Below are positions 1 to 10,366 of a DNA stretch of 64,000 bases, in pieces. This DNA comes from an uncultured Alphaproteobacteria bacterium (GTDB taxonomy: Bacteria > Pseudomonadota > Alphaproteobacteria > Micavibrionales > Micavibrionaceae). The stretch spans positions 96,261 to 160,260 of the forward strand of contig CALHAW010000002.1 in NCBI GenBank assembly GCA_937934135.1, written 5' to 3'. Made by a program: the position numbers and the translations under genes. Numbering within the stretch: position 1 is the stretch's first letter; the number at the start of each line of letters is the position of its first letter. Below the pieces are notes generated by a model. It was given only the letters and a program-made list of their open reading frames with translations. It was not told the origin of the DNA and did no database searches.

Positions 1-810
1 GTTGCCCTGACACGGGCAGAAAATCATCTTTATATTGGTGGATATCTTTCTAAACAAAAACCTTTAGATAGTAGTTGGTATTATCAATGCCAAAGCGGAT
101 TTGAAAAACACCCCGATACAATAAACACGGAAGATGTTTTAACAGTGAGCAATCCGATGATTGGGAAGCCAGATAAAAAGCAAAATGCCGCTTCATCATC
201 AAAAGAGAAAATAAAAACACCCGCTTGGCTGTTTAAGACTATCCCAGAAGAACCTAGCCCGCCAAGGCCGCTTGCGCCATCTCGGCCTTCGGGGGATGAT
301 GTGCCTACGCTTTCTCCCCTTCAATCAAATGATCAGAAACGGTTTATACGCGGGAACGTCACACATAAATTATTACAAATTTTACCTGATTTACCATCAG
401 ATCAATGGAACATTGCCGCACAAAAATATGTTGCCCTGCCTGTCCACGGCCTATCACAAAAAATCCAAGAGAGCATTGTGCGTGAGACATTAGACGTACT
501 GAATCATCCTGAATTTGCTGCAATTTTTGGCGCAGGGTCTATGGCGGAGACGCCCATTACAGGCCTTATTCATGGCAATCAATTAGTGTCGGGGCAAATT
601 GACCGCTTATTAATCACAGAAACAGAAATTCTAATTATTGATTACAAAACCAATCGTCCACCCCCAACCGATGCAAAGGATATTCCCGCAATTTATAAAC
701 GACAAATGCAATCTTATCGGGATATCATAAAAGAAATCTACCCAAACCATATTATTAAAACAGCGCTGATTTGGACAGATGGCCCAAACTTAATGATCAT
801 CACGCCATAA
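1..810 (+). CDS. addA: Double-strand break repair helicase AddA, C-terminal fragment (truncated by window start)
   Basis: Frame 1 is open from base 1 (VALTRAENHLYIGGY..., UvrD-type motif VI). The listed ORF at 145 is only an internal GTG. The C-terminus has a PD-(D/E)XK-like nuclease signature (GQIDRLLITETEILIIDYKTNR). Followed directly by trxA, as in many alphaproteobacteria. Confidence 0.88.
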   Translation, partial: VALTRAENHLYIGGYLSKQKPLDSSWYYQCQSGFEKHPDTINTEDVLTVSNPMIGKPDKKQNAASSSKEKIKTPAWLFKTIPEEPSPPRPLAPSRPSGDDVPTLSPLQSNDQKRFIRGNVTHKLLQILPDLPSDQWNIAAQKYVALPVHGLSQKIQESIVRETLDVLNHPEFAAIFGAGSMAETPITGLIHGNQLVSGQIDRLLITETEILIIDYKTNRPPPTDAKDIPAIYKRQMQSYRDIIKEIYPNHIIKTALIWTDGPNLMIITP

Positions 811-886
811 GGCGTTGAAGCGCCTTATAATTTATGTAACAATTTACTCGTCATTCCCGAAGACAAGCTTAGAAGGAGAAAATAAA

Positions 887-1207
887 ATGAGCAGTGTAAA
901 TATATCTGATGCAGATTTTGAAAATGAGGTTTTAAAAGCAGACGGCCCCGTTATGGTCGATTTCTGGGCCGAATGGTGTGGTCCGTGTAAGGCACTTTCG
1001 CCTATCGTTGATGAAGTTGCCAACGAAGTGGCTGGTAAAATGAAAATCGTTAAAGTCAATATTGATGAAAACCCAAATGCACCCACAAAATATGGTGTAC
1101 GTGGCATTCCAACATTGATGGTTTTTAAAGGTGGTGAGCTGATCGATACAAAGGTTGGCGGCATGTCCAAAACGCAACTCAATGAATGGCTTGCTTCTGT
1201 AGCATAA
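887..1207 (+). CDS. trxA: Thioredoxin
   Basis: WAEWCGPCKALSP active site, 106 aa. ATG at 887 preceded by AGAAGGAGAA; the longer ORF start at 815 is unlikely. Confidence 0.96.
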   Translation: MSSVNISDADFENEVLKADGPVMVDFWAEWCGPCKALSPIVDEVANEVAGKMKIVKVNIDENPNAPTKYGVRGIPTLMVFKGGELIDTKVGGMSKTQLNEWLASVA

Positions 1208-1225
1208 TTTCACTTTAAAAATTCC

Positions 1226-1275
1226 AAAGGTCACCTCAAGTTATTGTATTATAAAATGACAGGTGGCCTTTTTTC
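1226..1275 (+). terminator. Rho-independent terminator after trxA
   Basis: Inverted repeat aaaggtcacct ... aggtggccttt followed by a T-run. Confidence 0.7.
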
Positions 1276-3087
1276 ATGTTTAATGGACAAATAATGTCCA
1301 AACATACCATCATCATGCCGCCACCTGAAAAAGCCCCCCTTCACACAGGTAATATTTTCAGCTGGATGTGGTATTTTCTATCCCCTTACAGATTAGCCAT
1401 CATCGGATTCTTTAGTTTACGAACAGCACGCCATACATGGTTCAGCCTTCTTCCCATTGTAATGGGATTTATTATTGACGCCTTAAGCACAGGAAAGGCT
1501 GCAGAAAACCCAGATTTTTACGTCACTATTATTATTGTTTATATGGTCGGTTTTGGTATCTTTCTTATTAACTACGTTTATGTAAGAGAGGCCGCTGCAG
1601 TTCAAAAAGCGATCAGAGCCATAACGCTCTACAGCATTAATCACCTCAATAAGCTCTCTTTAAGCTGGCACGAAAACCAAGGATCTGGCGGAAAGCTTCA
1701 ACGTGTTATGACGGGGCGTAAAGGTTTTGACGAAATTTTACGGCATGTTAGATGGGATCTTTTTCCTCTCATTGGTGACATGTTCGCCATTATTATATCA
1801 GCAATCATTACAGATATTCCTATATTCTATATTTGGATGTATCTTGGTTTTATTAGCACTTACTTGTTTACTTCATGGTATTTTGCGCGGCCTTACTTAC
1901 GGCTTTATGATAAATTTAATGCAAAATTTGAAAAACTTCTCTCTGGTGTTTATGAATTTGTGAGCGCAATTCGCACTGCCAAAGCATTTCATATTGGTGG
2001 TTATATTAATAAAAAGGCAGAGGCATTAGAAACTTCGGGGCAAGAAGCGGTAATGAATGCCTTTTCAACCAATCTTATGCGTTGGACAATATCCAACCTT
2101 GTTGGTGGTATTTGGATATTTCTATTTATCTGGATTGGCTTTCATCAAGTTCTTGAAGGCAATATGACGGCTGGGATGTATACATCCACTTTCTTTCTTG
2201 CCACGTATATATGGCATAATTGCGAGGTTATTGGCTCAATACTGGAAAAAGCTTATGAGTACGGCAATGGGGTTGATCGATTGGTTCAAACTTTACGCGT
2301 CAAGCCCAAAGATCTTGATTTAACACCTGCGCAGCACATTCCTGAAAATTGGGAGCAAATTACGCTCGATAATGTTTCTTATATTTATGGGGGAGACGCC
2401 AATCAGGGCATTAAAGACATTTCCTTTACCGTCACGCGGGGGCAAAAAATTGCATTTGTAGGCAATAGCGGCGCAGGAAAATCAACGCTTGTGAAATTAT
2501 TAATGAAGCAAATGCTTCAAGATTCTGGTGACTTTAAAATTGGAAACGCACCCATCAGCCATATTCCAACAGGCGATTGGTTGTCACAAATTGGGTTTGT
2601 GCCGCAAGATGTGGAGCTGTTTAATTTAACTATTCGGGAAAATATCTTGATTGATCGGGATGATGTCAGTGATGATTTTTTACAAGAAATTTTAAAGCAA
2701 TCTGCCCTTAATGAATTTGTCGATTCCCTGCCTGATAAATTAGACACCATTATTGGGGAACGCGGCGTGAAGCTTTCTGGTGGGCAACGCCAACGACTGG
2801 GGATTGCCCGCGCACTCATCCGTAATGCATCTATTATGATTTTCGATGAAGCGACCAGCTCGCTCGATTCCATATCAGAATCCCGTATTCAAACCGCGAT
2901 TGAGAATAGCTTTGAAGGACGCACTGTCTTTGTCATCGCGCACCGCCTTTCAACCGTGCGTAATGTTGACCGTATTATCGTACTGGATGAGGGAAAAATT
3001 ATTGAAGAAGGAACTTTTGATGCACTTATTGCCAAAGAAGGGCATTTCGCCACACTTTGGTCGATGCAAACAAATGAAACAATTTAA
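1276..3087 (+). CDS. ABC transporter ATP-binding/permease protein (exporter type); alternative ATG at 1294
   Basis: TM region plus NBD: Walker A GNSGAGKST, signature LSGGQRQRLGIARAL, Walker B IMIFDEATSSLD. Confidence 0.9.
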   Translation: MFNGQIMSKHTIIMPPPEKAPLHTGNIFSWMWYFLSPYRLAIIGFFSLRTARHTWFSLLPIVMGFIIDALSTGKAAENPDFYVTIIIVYMVGFGIFLINYVYVREAAAVQKAIRAITLYSINHLNKLSLSWHENQGSGGKLQRVMTGRKGFDEILRHVRWDLFPLIGDMFAIIISAIITDIPIFYIWMYLGFISTYLFTSWYFARPYLRLYDKFNAKFEKLLSGVYEFVSAIRTAKAFHIGGYINKKAEALETSGQEAVMNAFSTNLMRWTISNLVGGIWIFLFIWIGFHQVLEGNMTAGMYTSTFFLATYIWHNCEVIGSILEKAYEYGNGVDRLVQTLRVKPKDLDLTPAQHIPENWEQITLDNVSYIYGGDANQGIKDISFTVTRGQKIAFVGNSGAGKSTLVKLLMKQMLQDSGDFKIGNAPISHIPTGDWLSQIGFVPQDVELFNLTIRENILIDRDDVSDDFLQEILKQSALNEFVDSLPDKLDTIIGERGVKLSGGQRQRLGIARALIRNASIMIFDEATSSLDSISESRIQTAIENSFEGRTVFVIAHRLSTVRNVDRIIVLDEGKIIEEGTFDALIAKEGHFATLWSMQTNETI

Positions 3088-3101
3088 CCTATTCTTACAA
3101 T

Positions 3102-3773
3102 CTATTCTGCGGCAGATTCTTTCGCGGCTTCTTTTGCAACTTCTTGCGCGGCTTCATTGGCCGCATCCTTAACGGCTTGCTCAGCTGCTTTTTCTGCAGC
3201 AATTTTTTCTTTCGCAACGCGTTCTGCGGCTGTTTTATCATAAGCCAAAATCATAATCATTTGGCGCCCTTCCATTTTAGGAGCAAATTCTACTTTTGAT
3301 AGATCAGCCAGATCATCACGGATACGTTCTAATAATTTCGCCGCCTGGTCTTTATAGGCCATTTCACGGCCACGAAAACGCAGCGTTACTTTAACTTTAT
3401 CCTCATTACCAAGAAATTTACGCGCAGCCTTCATTTTTACACCATAATCATGGTCTTCAATATTGGGGCGAACCTTAATTTCTTTTACATCTACTGTTTT
3501 TTGTTTCTTGCGGGCTTCGGCAGCTTTCTTTTGCTGCTCATATTTATATTTCCCAAAATCAAGAATTTTACAAACTGGAATATCAGCGTTAGGGGAAACT
3601 TCAACAAGGTCTAAACCGGCTTCGTCAGCGTGTTTTACGCCTTCTTCGACGCTCATCACACCAAGCATCTCTCCATCAGAACCAACAACACGAATTTTGC
3701 TGGCGGTAATATCATTGTTAATACGGGGCCCTTTTTTCTTAGGGGGTTGTTGTTGTGATGGTGGTCTAGCGAT
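3102..3773 (-). CDS. infC: Translation initiation factor IF-3, apparent ATC start codon at 3773
   Basis: C-terminal IF-3 sequence. The canonical N-terminus (M)ARPPSQQQPPKKKGPRINNDITASKIRVVGSDGEMLG is in frame upstream of the listed ATG (3668). It begins at ATC, with AAGGAG upstream and an in-frame TAA six codons before. Confidence 0.92.
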   Translation of the reverse strand: MARPPSQQQPPKKKGPRINNDITASKIRVVGSDGEMLGVMSVEEGVKHADEAGLDLVEVSPNADIPVCKILDFGKYKYEQQKKAAEARKKQKTVDVKEIKVRPNIEDHDYGVKMKAARKFLGNEDKVKVTLRFRGREMAYKDQAAKLLERIRDDLADLSKVEFAPKMEGRQMIMILAYDKTAAERVAKEKIAAEKAAEQAVKDAANEAAQEVAKEAAKESAAE

Positions 3774-3884
3774 GGCTCGTTTCTCCTTTTATTGTTTACG
3801 TTTTAATATTCTATAATATCTATATGAATGAAGCATTAATAGGCGCAAATAGGCGCTTTTGCAAGTATTTTGCGTTAATTACGA

Positions 3885-4346
3885 TCATACGTTTAAAGCC
3901 CAAATAAAATAGCTCAAAACACTCGCAAAGCTGGTCCACGCCATAAGTGGCATCATCAACACAGATGAAAGACGTACAACCTTCAAAGATTTAACAATAA
4001 ACACCAGATTCACGAGACTCAGGGCAATAATCCATATCAACCCCAACGTAATATAATGCAGGCCAAAAAAGATTGGTGTCCATGCCCAGTTCATCATCAT
4101 ATAAAGAGCAAAGATCATTTTAAGAGATTTTGAAGCAGGGACGCGCCATAAATTCCATCCCGCAATCGCAATCATGACGTACAGAATGCTCCAAACAATG
4201 GGGAATATATAGTTGGGTGGATTAAATGATGGTTTTTCAAGCGCCTGATACCAGCCTTGCATGCCACCTTGCGTGACTTGACCAATCCCAAAAGAAATCA
4301 CTAAAAACGCGATGATCCAAACAACAAGCTGTACGTATTTATTCAT
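3885..4346 (-). CDS. tspO: TspO/MBR family protein
   Basis: W-rich five-helix protein: GWYQALEKPSFNPPNYIFPIVWSILYVMIAIA, MMNWAWTPIFFGLH. Confidence 0.9.
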   Translation of the reverse strand: MNKYVQLVVWIIAFLVISFGIGQVTQGGMQGWYQALEKPSFNPPNYIFPIVWSILYVMIAIAGWNLWRVPASKSLKMIFALYMMMNWAWTPIFFGLHYITLGLIWIIALSLVNLVFIVKSLKVVRLSSVLMMPLMAWTSFASVLSYFIWALNV

Positions 4347-4348
4347 AC

Positions 4349-6349
4349 TTAATAAGGTGCTTGAGCAAGGTCAGCTAAGGTTGCAACAGCTTCATCAAGA
4401 TTTTGGATGTCCTGTGCCTGTGATCCTAAACGGCGAATAGCTACTTTTTTCTCTTCGGCCTCACGCATACCAACAACAAACAAATTTTGAACCTTTGCCA
4501 ATGAATGTTCGCGTACTTTATAATTAATTTTTTCGTTACGGATATCAAGCTCCGCCCGAATACCCGCTGCCGTTAATTTTGCGTGTACTTCTTTCGCGTA
4601 ATCATTCGCATCACCCGTAATGGTTGCCACCACACATTGTGTCGGCGCAAGCCAAAGGGGAAGCTTACCCGCATAGCTTTCAATCATAATGCCAATAAAG
4701 CGTTCCAACGCACCCAAGGCAGCGCGGTGCAACATAACAGGACGTTGTTTTGACCCATCTTGTTCAATATAGGTCGCATCAAGGCGTTCCGGTAAATTAA
4801 AGTCGAGCTGTAATGTGCCGCAACCCCATTCACGACCAATGGCATCACGAATAATAAAGCCAACTTTTGGCCCGTAAAATGCACCATCCCCTTCACTTAC
4901 TTCATAAGGCATGCCTGTCTGTTTTAAGGCATCTTCTAACGCGGCTTCGGCTTTATCCCAAATTTCATCTGATCCCACACGCAATTCAGGGCGTGTTTCA
5001 AAGACAATTTTATAATCATCAAAGCCTAAATCCTGATACATTGCCTGTACGAGTTTGAAGAATTTGATTGATTCTTCCAATATCTGATCTTCGCGGCAGA
5101 AAATATGTGCATCATCTTGAACAAATTGACGAAGACGCATAATACCGTGTAATGCGCCATGTGCCTCATTTCTGTGACAACATCCAAATTCAGAAAGACG
5201 GATCGGTAAATCACGATAAGATTTAATCCCTTGGTTAAAAATCTGTACGTGCGCAGGACAATTCATTGGCTTCAACGCCAAAAATTCCTTTGGTTCTTCA
5301 TCATAAACCGGACCCTCTTCATTATTATTTGGCACAACATCAGGGACAACAAACATATCTTCACGATATTTTTGCCAATGGCCTGAGGCCTTCCAAAATT
5401 TTGAATGCATTAACTGCGGTGTACGTACTTCAAGATATCCATCATCACTTAAACGGCGACGGACATACCTTTCTAATTGATTATAAACCACATAACCCTG
5501 AGGGTGCCAAAAGACTGATCCTTGGGCTTCTTCTTGCATATGGAAGAGATCCATTTCTCGGCCTAATTTACGATGATCCCGCGCTTCCGCTTCTTCAAGC
5601 TGCGTGAGGTGGGCATCAAGTTCTTTTTGATCACGCCATACCGTTCCATAGATACGGGTCAGCATTGTACGGTTTGAATCACCGCGCCAATAAGCACCCG
5701 CAACCTTCATTAGTTTAAACGCCGTTCCAACATTCTTTGTTGTTGGCATGTGGGGGCCACGGCAAAGGTCAATCCAACCCTCTGTGCCTTCCCCTTGTTT
5801 ATACATTTTAAGATCTTCGCCTTCAGGAAGATCTTGGATGAGTTCAACTTTATATGTCTCACCCTTATTCGTGAAATATTGAATGGCATCCTCACGGCTC
5901 CATACTTCACGGACAAAAGCAGAATTACGCTCAATAATTTTACGCATTTCTTTTTCAATCGCAGGGAAATCATCCGTGCTAAAGGGGGCCTCCCCTTCGG
6001 CGCGGGCAAAATCATAGTAAAAACCATTCTCGATAGAGGGGCCAATAGTGACTTGTGTACCAGGAAAAAGATTCTGTACAGCTTCGGCCATCACATGGGC
6101 GGCGTCATGACGGATAAGTTCTAACGCTTGATCATCAGCACGTTTAACAAGCGCGATAGAGACATTTTGATTAATAGGAAGCGAAAGATCAGAGAGTTCA
6201 CCATCAATTTCAATCGCCACGCAAGCCTTCGCCAGAGATTTTGAGATATCCGTAGCAATTTCTATTCCAGTAATACCGGACGCATATTCGCGCACTGCGC
6301 CATCGGGGAGTGTAATTTGAACCATTTCTATTGTCTGTTGTGCTTCCAT
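4349..6349 (-). CDS. thrS: Threonyl-tRNA synthetase
   Basis: TGS domain, class II core ([45 protein letters not shown]) and anticodon-binding C-terminus. Confidence 0.97.
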   Translation of the reverse strand: MEAQQTIEMVQITLPDGAVREYASGITGIEIATDISKSLAKACVAIEIDGELSDLSLPINQNVSIALVKRADDQALELIRHDAAHVMAEAVQNLFPGTQVTIGPSIENGFYYDFARAEGEAPFSTDDFPAIEKEMRKIIERNSAFVREVWSREDAIQYFTNKGETYKVELIQDLPEGEDLKMYKQGEGTEGWIDLCRGPHMPTTKNVGTAFKLMKVAGAYWRGDSNRTMLTRIYGTVWRDQKELDAHLTQLEEAEARDHRKLGREMDLFHMQEEAQGSVFWHPQGYVVYNQLERYVRRRLSDDGYLEVRTPQLMHSKFWKASGHWQKYREDMFVVPDVVPNNNEEGPVYDEEPKEFLALKPMNCPAHVQIFNQGIKSYRDLPIRLSEFGCCHRNEAHGALHGIMRLRQFVQDDAHIFCREDQILEESIKFFKLVQAMYQDLGFDDYKIVFETRPELRVGSDEIWDKAEAALEDALKQTGMPYEVSEGDGAFYGPKVGFIIRDAIGREWGCGTLQLDFNLPERLDATYIEQDGSKQRPVMLHRAALGALERFIGIMIESYAGKLPLWLAPTQCVVATITGDANDYAKEVHAKLTAAGIRAELDIRNEKINYKVREHSLAKVQNLFVVGMREAEEKKVAIRRLGSQAQDIQNLDEAVATLADLAQAPY

Positions 6350-6382
6350 AAAGACAGTAATAACGCCCTAAAACCGCTCTGT

Positions 6383-7834
6383 CTAGCGTTCGTTAAGAGA
6401 ATTACCGAGGGTTTTGATTAATGGCTTAAGCAGATATTCCATCACAGTTTTCTCACCTGTTAAAATATCAACAGACGCCACCATTCCCGGAATAATTGGC
6501 AAAACCTCACCCTTACGCTTCAGGGAGTTTTCTTCGGTTAACATTTGAACAAGATAAAAGCTGTTACCTTCTTCATCAGTAATTGCATCAGGCGAAATAC
6601 CGACCACTTTGGCCTTAAGTCCGCCATAAATGGCAAAATCATAAGCCGTAATTTTAACAATCCCTTCTTGTTCTGGATAAAGAAACGCAATGTCTTTGGG
6701 GTTAATCCGTGCCTCAATCAAAAGCTGATCATCTTTTGGAACAATTTCAATAAATTCCTGACCAGGTTGCACCACTCCGCCTTCAGTATAAACTTTTAGG
6801 TCTTTAATATATCCATTCACAGGGGACTTAATATCCGCGCGTGTTTTACGGTCCTTCAAACCCGCAAGCCCTTGCTTAATGGCATTCATTTCAACCAGCT
6901 GGGCGGAAAGTTCTGTTTGCGCCCGCGCCTTCGCCGCAGATTTCACTTCACCAATCCGTGCATTTGCCTCACGGATAGCCGAACGCGCACGAGGAATAGC
7001 CGATAGCACACCATTTAATTCAGTCTGGCGTTCTTTAATTTGACGGTCAAGTTGCAGTAATTCCATCCGCGGAGCAGCGCCACGGGCAATAAGCGGTTCA
7101 ACCATCGCTTTTTCTTCACGCACCAAACCTAATTGCCCTCGAATATCACTGGCGCGGACTTGAAGCTCATTTAATTCTTGTGAACGCTGTGATTTTTGCT
7201 GCTCCATAATATTAGTTTGCGAAGCAATTTGCGCTTTATTCGCGCTGTAGGTGTTCATTTCTTCAACCACAGATTGCGGTGCGCCTTGCATAACTTCCTC
7301 GGGAAACTCAGGAACACGGCCCTCTACCTCTGCTTGTAAACGTGTCACCGCCGCAAGCAGACCAAGATAACGGGCTTCATTTGACCCAAGATCAGAAGAA
7401 GCGGCAATATCACTCAAACGGACAAGAATATCGCCCTTTTTGACCTCATCACCTTTTTTGATAAAAAATTCTTCGACAATCCCGCCTTCAAGAGAAGATA
7501 TTTTTTGAATTTCAGTCGCAGGGATAACCGTACCATCGCCGCGCGTGACCTCATCCAATTTGGCAAAGCTGGCCCAGATAAAGAAAATAATCCAAAAACC
7601 CAAAATAGAAAAAAGCAAAATATGTGCAGATAAAGGTAGATCTTCATCTGCATCAAAGAAACGTTCCCCTTGCGCCTGTACGCGTCCAATATGTTCGTTT
7701 AACCATTGTTTACGATCATCCGCCGCGATCTCACCCTCACTCATGCCTTCACGCATTTTCATTTGCATGGCATTGGCTAGATTCTTATCTTGGCCTTTGA
7801 TTTCCTTAAGCGGTTTTTTCTTTTTATTAAACAT
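6383..7834 (-). CDS. HlyD-family type I secretion periplasmic adaptor
   Basis: Single N-terminal TM, lipoyl/coiled-coil segments, GYIKDLKVYTEGGVVQPGQEFIEIVP motif; next to the T1SS ABC protein. Confidence 0.93.
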   Translation of the reverse strand: MFNKKKKPLKEIKGQDKNLANAMQMKMREGMSEGEIAADDRKQWLNEHIGRVQAQGERFFDADEDLPLSAHILLFSILGFWIIFFIWASFAKLDEVTRGDGTVIPATEIQKISSLEGGIVEEFFIKKGDEVKKGDILVRLSDIAASSDLGSNEARYLGLLAAVTRLQAEVEGRVPEFPEEVMQGAPQSVVEEMNTYSANKAQIASQTNIMEQQKSQRSQELNELQVRASDIRGQLGLVREEKAMVEPLIARGAAPRMELLQLDRQIKERQTELNGVLSAIPRARSAIREANARIGEVKSAAKARAQTELSAQLVEMNAIKQGLAGLKDRKTRADIKSPVNGYIKDLKVYTEGGVVQPGQEFIEIVPKDDQLLIEARINPKDIAFLYPEQEGIVKITAYDFAIYGGLKAKVVGISPDAITDEEGNSFYLVQMLTEENSLKRKGEVLPIIPGMVASVDILTGEKTVMEYLLKPLIKTLGNSLNER

Positions 7835-7858
7835 GGCTTTCCTCTTATTCAGGCCTTT

Positions 7859-10249
7859 TTATACGTCTGTTTTTTCTGCGGCAGTACCATATTGGCGGGC
7901 CTGTAATTTACGGATCACTTCATCTTTTGGACCAAAGGCAATCAAGCGGCCCCGATCAAGCAAAATAAGCTTATCAACCAAGGTCAGCATTGATCCTTTA
8001 TGCGTAATCAATATGGTTGTTCGTCCTTCTGTTACATGATGGAGGCGTTTACGTAGACGGTTTTCAGACGCAGGATCCATGGACGCCGTTGGTTCATCAA
8101 GAATAAGAACGGGTGGATCATATAAAAGCGAACGCGCAATCGCCACGGCTTGGCGTTGACCACCAGAGAGCGCTTCACCACGCTCCCCAACCTGTGTATC
8201 AAGGCCAGCCTGTGATTCTTTCAAAAATTCTGTTACACCGGCCAATTCAGCAGCGCGCAGTACAGCGCGGTCAGGCGCCATTTCATGTCCCATTGTAATA
8301 TTCTCACGAACCGAACCAAAGAAAAGCTGTGGTGATTGTTGAACAGCGCCAACATTACGGCGTAAATCACCAGGGTCAATTTGACGGACATCTGTACCAT
8401 CAAGCTGTACGCTTCCGCTTTCTGGTTGATAGAGGTTAATCAGCAAGCGTTCAATCGTGGTTTTACCAGACCCCACCGCGCCAATAACGCCGATATGATC
8501 ACCGGGTTCTAATGTAAAGTTTAAATTGTTTAAAGCTGGTACGGTTTGATTGGGATAATGGAATAGCACATCCCGAAATTCAACCTTACCTTGAATAGAC
8601 GGCATCGAAATAAAATGCTTACCCGCAGGGCGCTCAACATCTTTTTTCATTAACTCATCCAGTTGACGCAAGCCTTCTGCAGATTGATGCATACGGGTTA
8701 AAAGCCCCGCAATTTGTGCCAAAGGTCCCATGGCGCGGCCACTTAAGATCACACAGGCAATCAACGCCCCCATGGATAAGTCGCCCTCTTTAATCAAGAA
8801 CACCCCAACAATTACAACAAAAACACTAACAATTTGTTGTACGAAAGTCGCAAAATTTAAAGCAAAGGAGTTTACTTTCCGTGTACGAATAGACGTACGG
8901 GAAGCTTTATCCGTTAACTCTTCCCAACGGCGTTGTGTATGGCCTTCGGCGGCTTGTACTTTCACCGTTTCAAGGCCAGAAATTGTTTCAAATAACAGCG
9001 CATTTTTAAGCGCGCTTTCCATCATTGATTCTTTAATGGCCGCCTGTAATGGTTTTTGCAGGCTCATCCCCACAATCAAGACAATAGGAATGGCAAAGAG
9101 CGGAACAAAAGCAATCGGCCCTCCAATAATCGCAATAATCGCAATAAAGAAAAAGATGAAAGGCAGATCAATTAATGCGGCCATTGTCGCCGATGTGAAA
9201 AAGTCACGCAGCGATTCAAATTCGCGCATGTGACTGGCCATTACCCCCGCACTGGCAGGGCGTGCCTCCATCGTCATACCGAGCATTTGTTCAAACAAAC
9301 GCGCAGAGACTTTAATATCCGCCCGGCGTCCTGCGTGATCCAAAAACCCTGAACGCAAGTTCTTTAAGATAAAATCAAAGACATAAACAATCAAAACACC
9401 AACCGCAAGCACCCATAAGGTTTCCGTCGCGTTATTGGGAACCACCCGATCATAAACATTCATAACAAAAAGCGAGCTTCCGAGGGCAAATAAGTTAATC
9501 ATCACCGCCGCAGCAACCACTTCGGAATAAATAGAACGATTTTCCCACAAGGCAGACCAAAACCAGCTACGAGCATTATCAATTTCTGCAGGGCCTGCGC
9601 GGTCATCCACACGGGCAATAGGGCGGACATAGAATATATAATTTCCGTAAAGCTTATCCAGCTCCGCCAGAGACATTTCTTGCCGGTCATCTTCCGTTTC
9701 TGGGAATTGAACAACAAATTTGGCGTCTGGATGCACCAGAATATTTTTCTTCTTCGCGCTCTTTTTTAATTTAGGCTGTTTAACTTCCCAAAGGATACAG
9801 GCCTGATTACCTTCCAAAACCATGATACAAGGTAAATTGACAGAGATTGCAAGCGAATCAAGCGGACGCTCTACCATATGAGAATTAAGATTAGCCCGCT
9901 CTGCCGCGCGCTGAAATAATACAGGGGTGATACCATGCTTTGGGATGGGGAGACCTGATGTAAGAGAAGCCACACTGGCGCGGCGGCCGTAATGCCCCGC
10001 TAATAATTGGAGACAATTCACAAGTGGGTCATGAATAGCGACACGGTCTGCCTCTAATGGCCAAACATTTGGGGTTGCTTCATGCGCTTTACCCATAGGC
10101 TGATCACCAGCCATATTTGGTGTACCGCCGCTCATTTCATCTGATACTTCGGCAGATTCATCCGAATAAGGATTATTCGGGTCAACATTATATTGCTTTG
10201 TTGTGTTAGCGGGATTCTTCGGGTCTGACGGGTCTTGTTGATCGGCCAC
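7859..10249 (-). CDS. Type I secretion system permease/ATPase (LapB/HlyB-like, degenerate C39-like N-domain)
   Basis: C39-like N-terminal region (DPLVNCLQLLAGHYGRRASVASL), TM domain, NBD (GAVGSGKTTIERLL, LSGGQRQAVAIARSLL, LILDEPTASMD). Confidence 0.94.
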   Translation of the reverse strand: MADQQDPSDPKNPANTTKQYNVDPNNPYSDESAEVSDEMSGGTPNMAGDQPMGKAHEATPNVWPLEADRVAIHDPLVNCLQLLAGHYGRRASVASLTSGLPIPKHGITPVLFQRAAERANLNSHMVERPLDSLAISVNLPCIMVLEGNQACILWEVKQPKLKKSAKKKNILVHPDAKFVVQFPETEDDRQEMSLAELDKLYGNYIFYVRPIARVDDRAGPAEIDNARSWFWSALWENRSIYSEVVAAAVMINLFALGSSLFVMNVYDRVVPNNATETLWVLAVGVLIVYVFDFILKNLRSGFLDHAGRRADIKVSARLFEQMLGMTMEARPASAGVMASHMREFESLRDFFTSATMAALIDLPFIFFFIAIIAIIGGPIAFVPLFAIPIVLIVGMSLQKPLQAAIKESMMESALKNALLFETISGLETVKVQAAEGHTQRRWEELTDKASRTSIRTRKVNSFALNFATFVQQIVSVFVVIVGVFLIKEGDLSMGALIACVILSGRAMGPLAQIAGLLTRMHQSAEGLRQLDELMKKDVERPAGKHFISMPSIQGKVEFRDVLFHYPNQTVPALNNLNFTLEPGDHIGVIGAVGSGKTTIERLLINLYQPESGSVQLDGTDVRQIDPGDLRRNVGAVQQSPQLFFGSVRENITMGHEMAPDRAVLRAAELAGVTEFLKESQAGLDTQVGERGEALSGGQRQAVAIARSLLYDPPVLILDEPTASMDPASENRLRKRLHHVTEGRTTILITHKGSMLTLVDKLILLDRGRLIAFGPKDEVIRKLQARQYGTAAEKTDV

Positions 10250-10312
10250 AATAATCTTCCTTGTTGGTGGAAAGGGTCTCTAAAAATAGAACCATTATTC
10301 TACCATAAAAAA

Positions 10313-10331
10313 AGCCGGTATAAAACCGGCT
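10313..10331 (-). terminator. Rho-independent terminator between tolC-like gene and T1SS ABC gene
   Basis: On the minus strand: agccggt-tttat-accggct followed by TTTTTTT. Confidence 0.75.
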
Positions 10332-10366
10332 CAATTTTAAAAATAGGGAAATATGTAATTTAAAAA

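Noticed and set aside
3463-3816. Plus-strand 117-aa ORF over infC
   Set aside because: Antisense to a conserved coding region including the true infC N-terminus.
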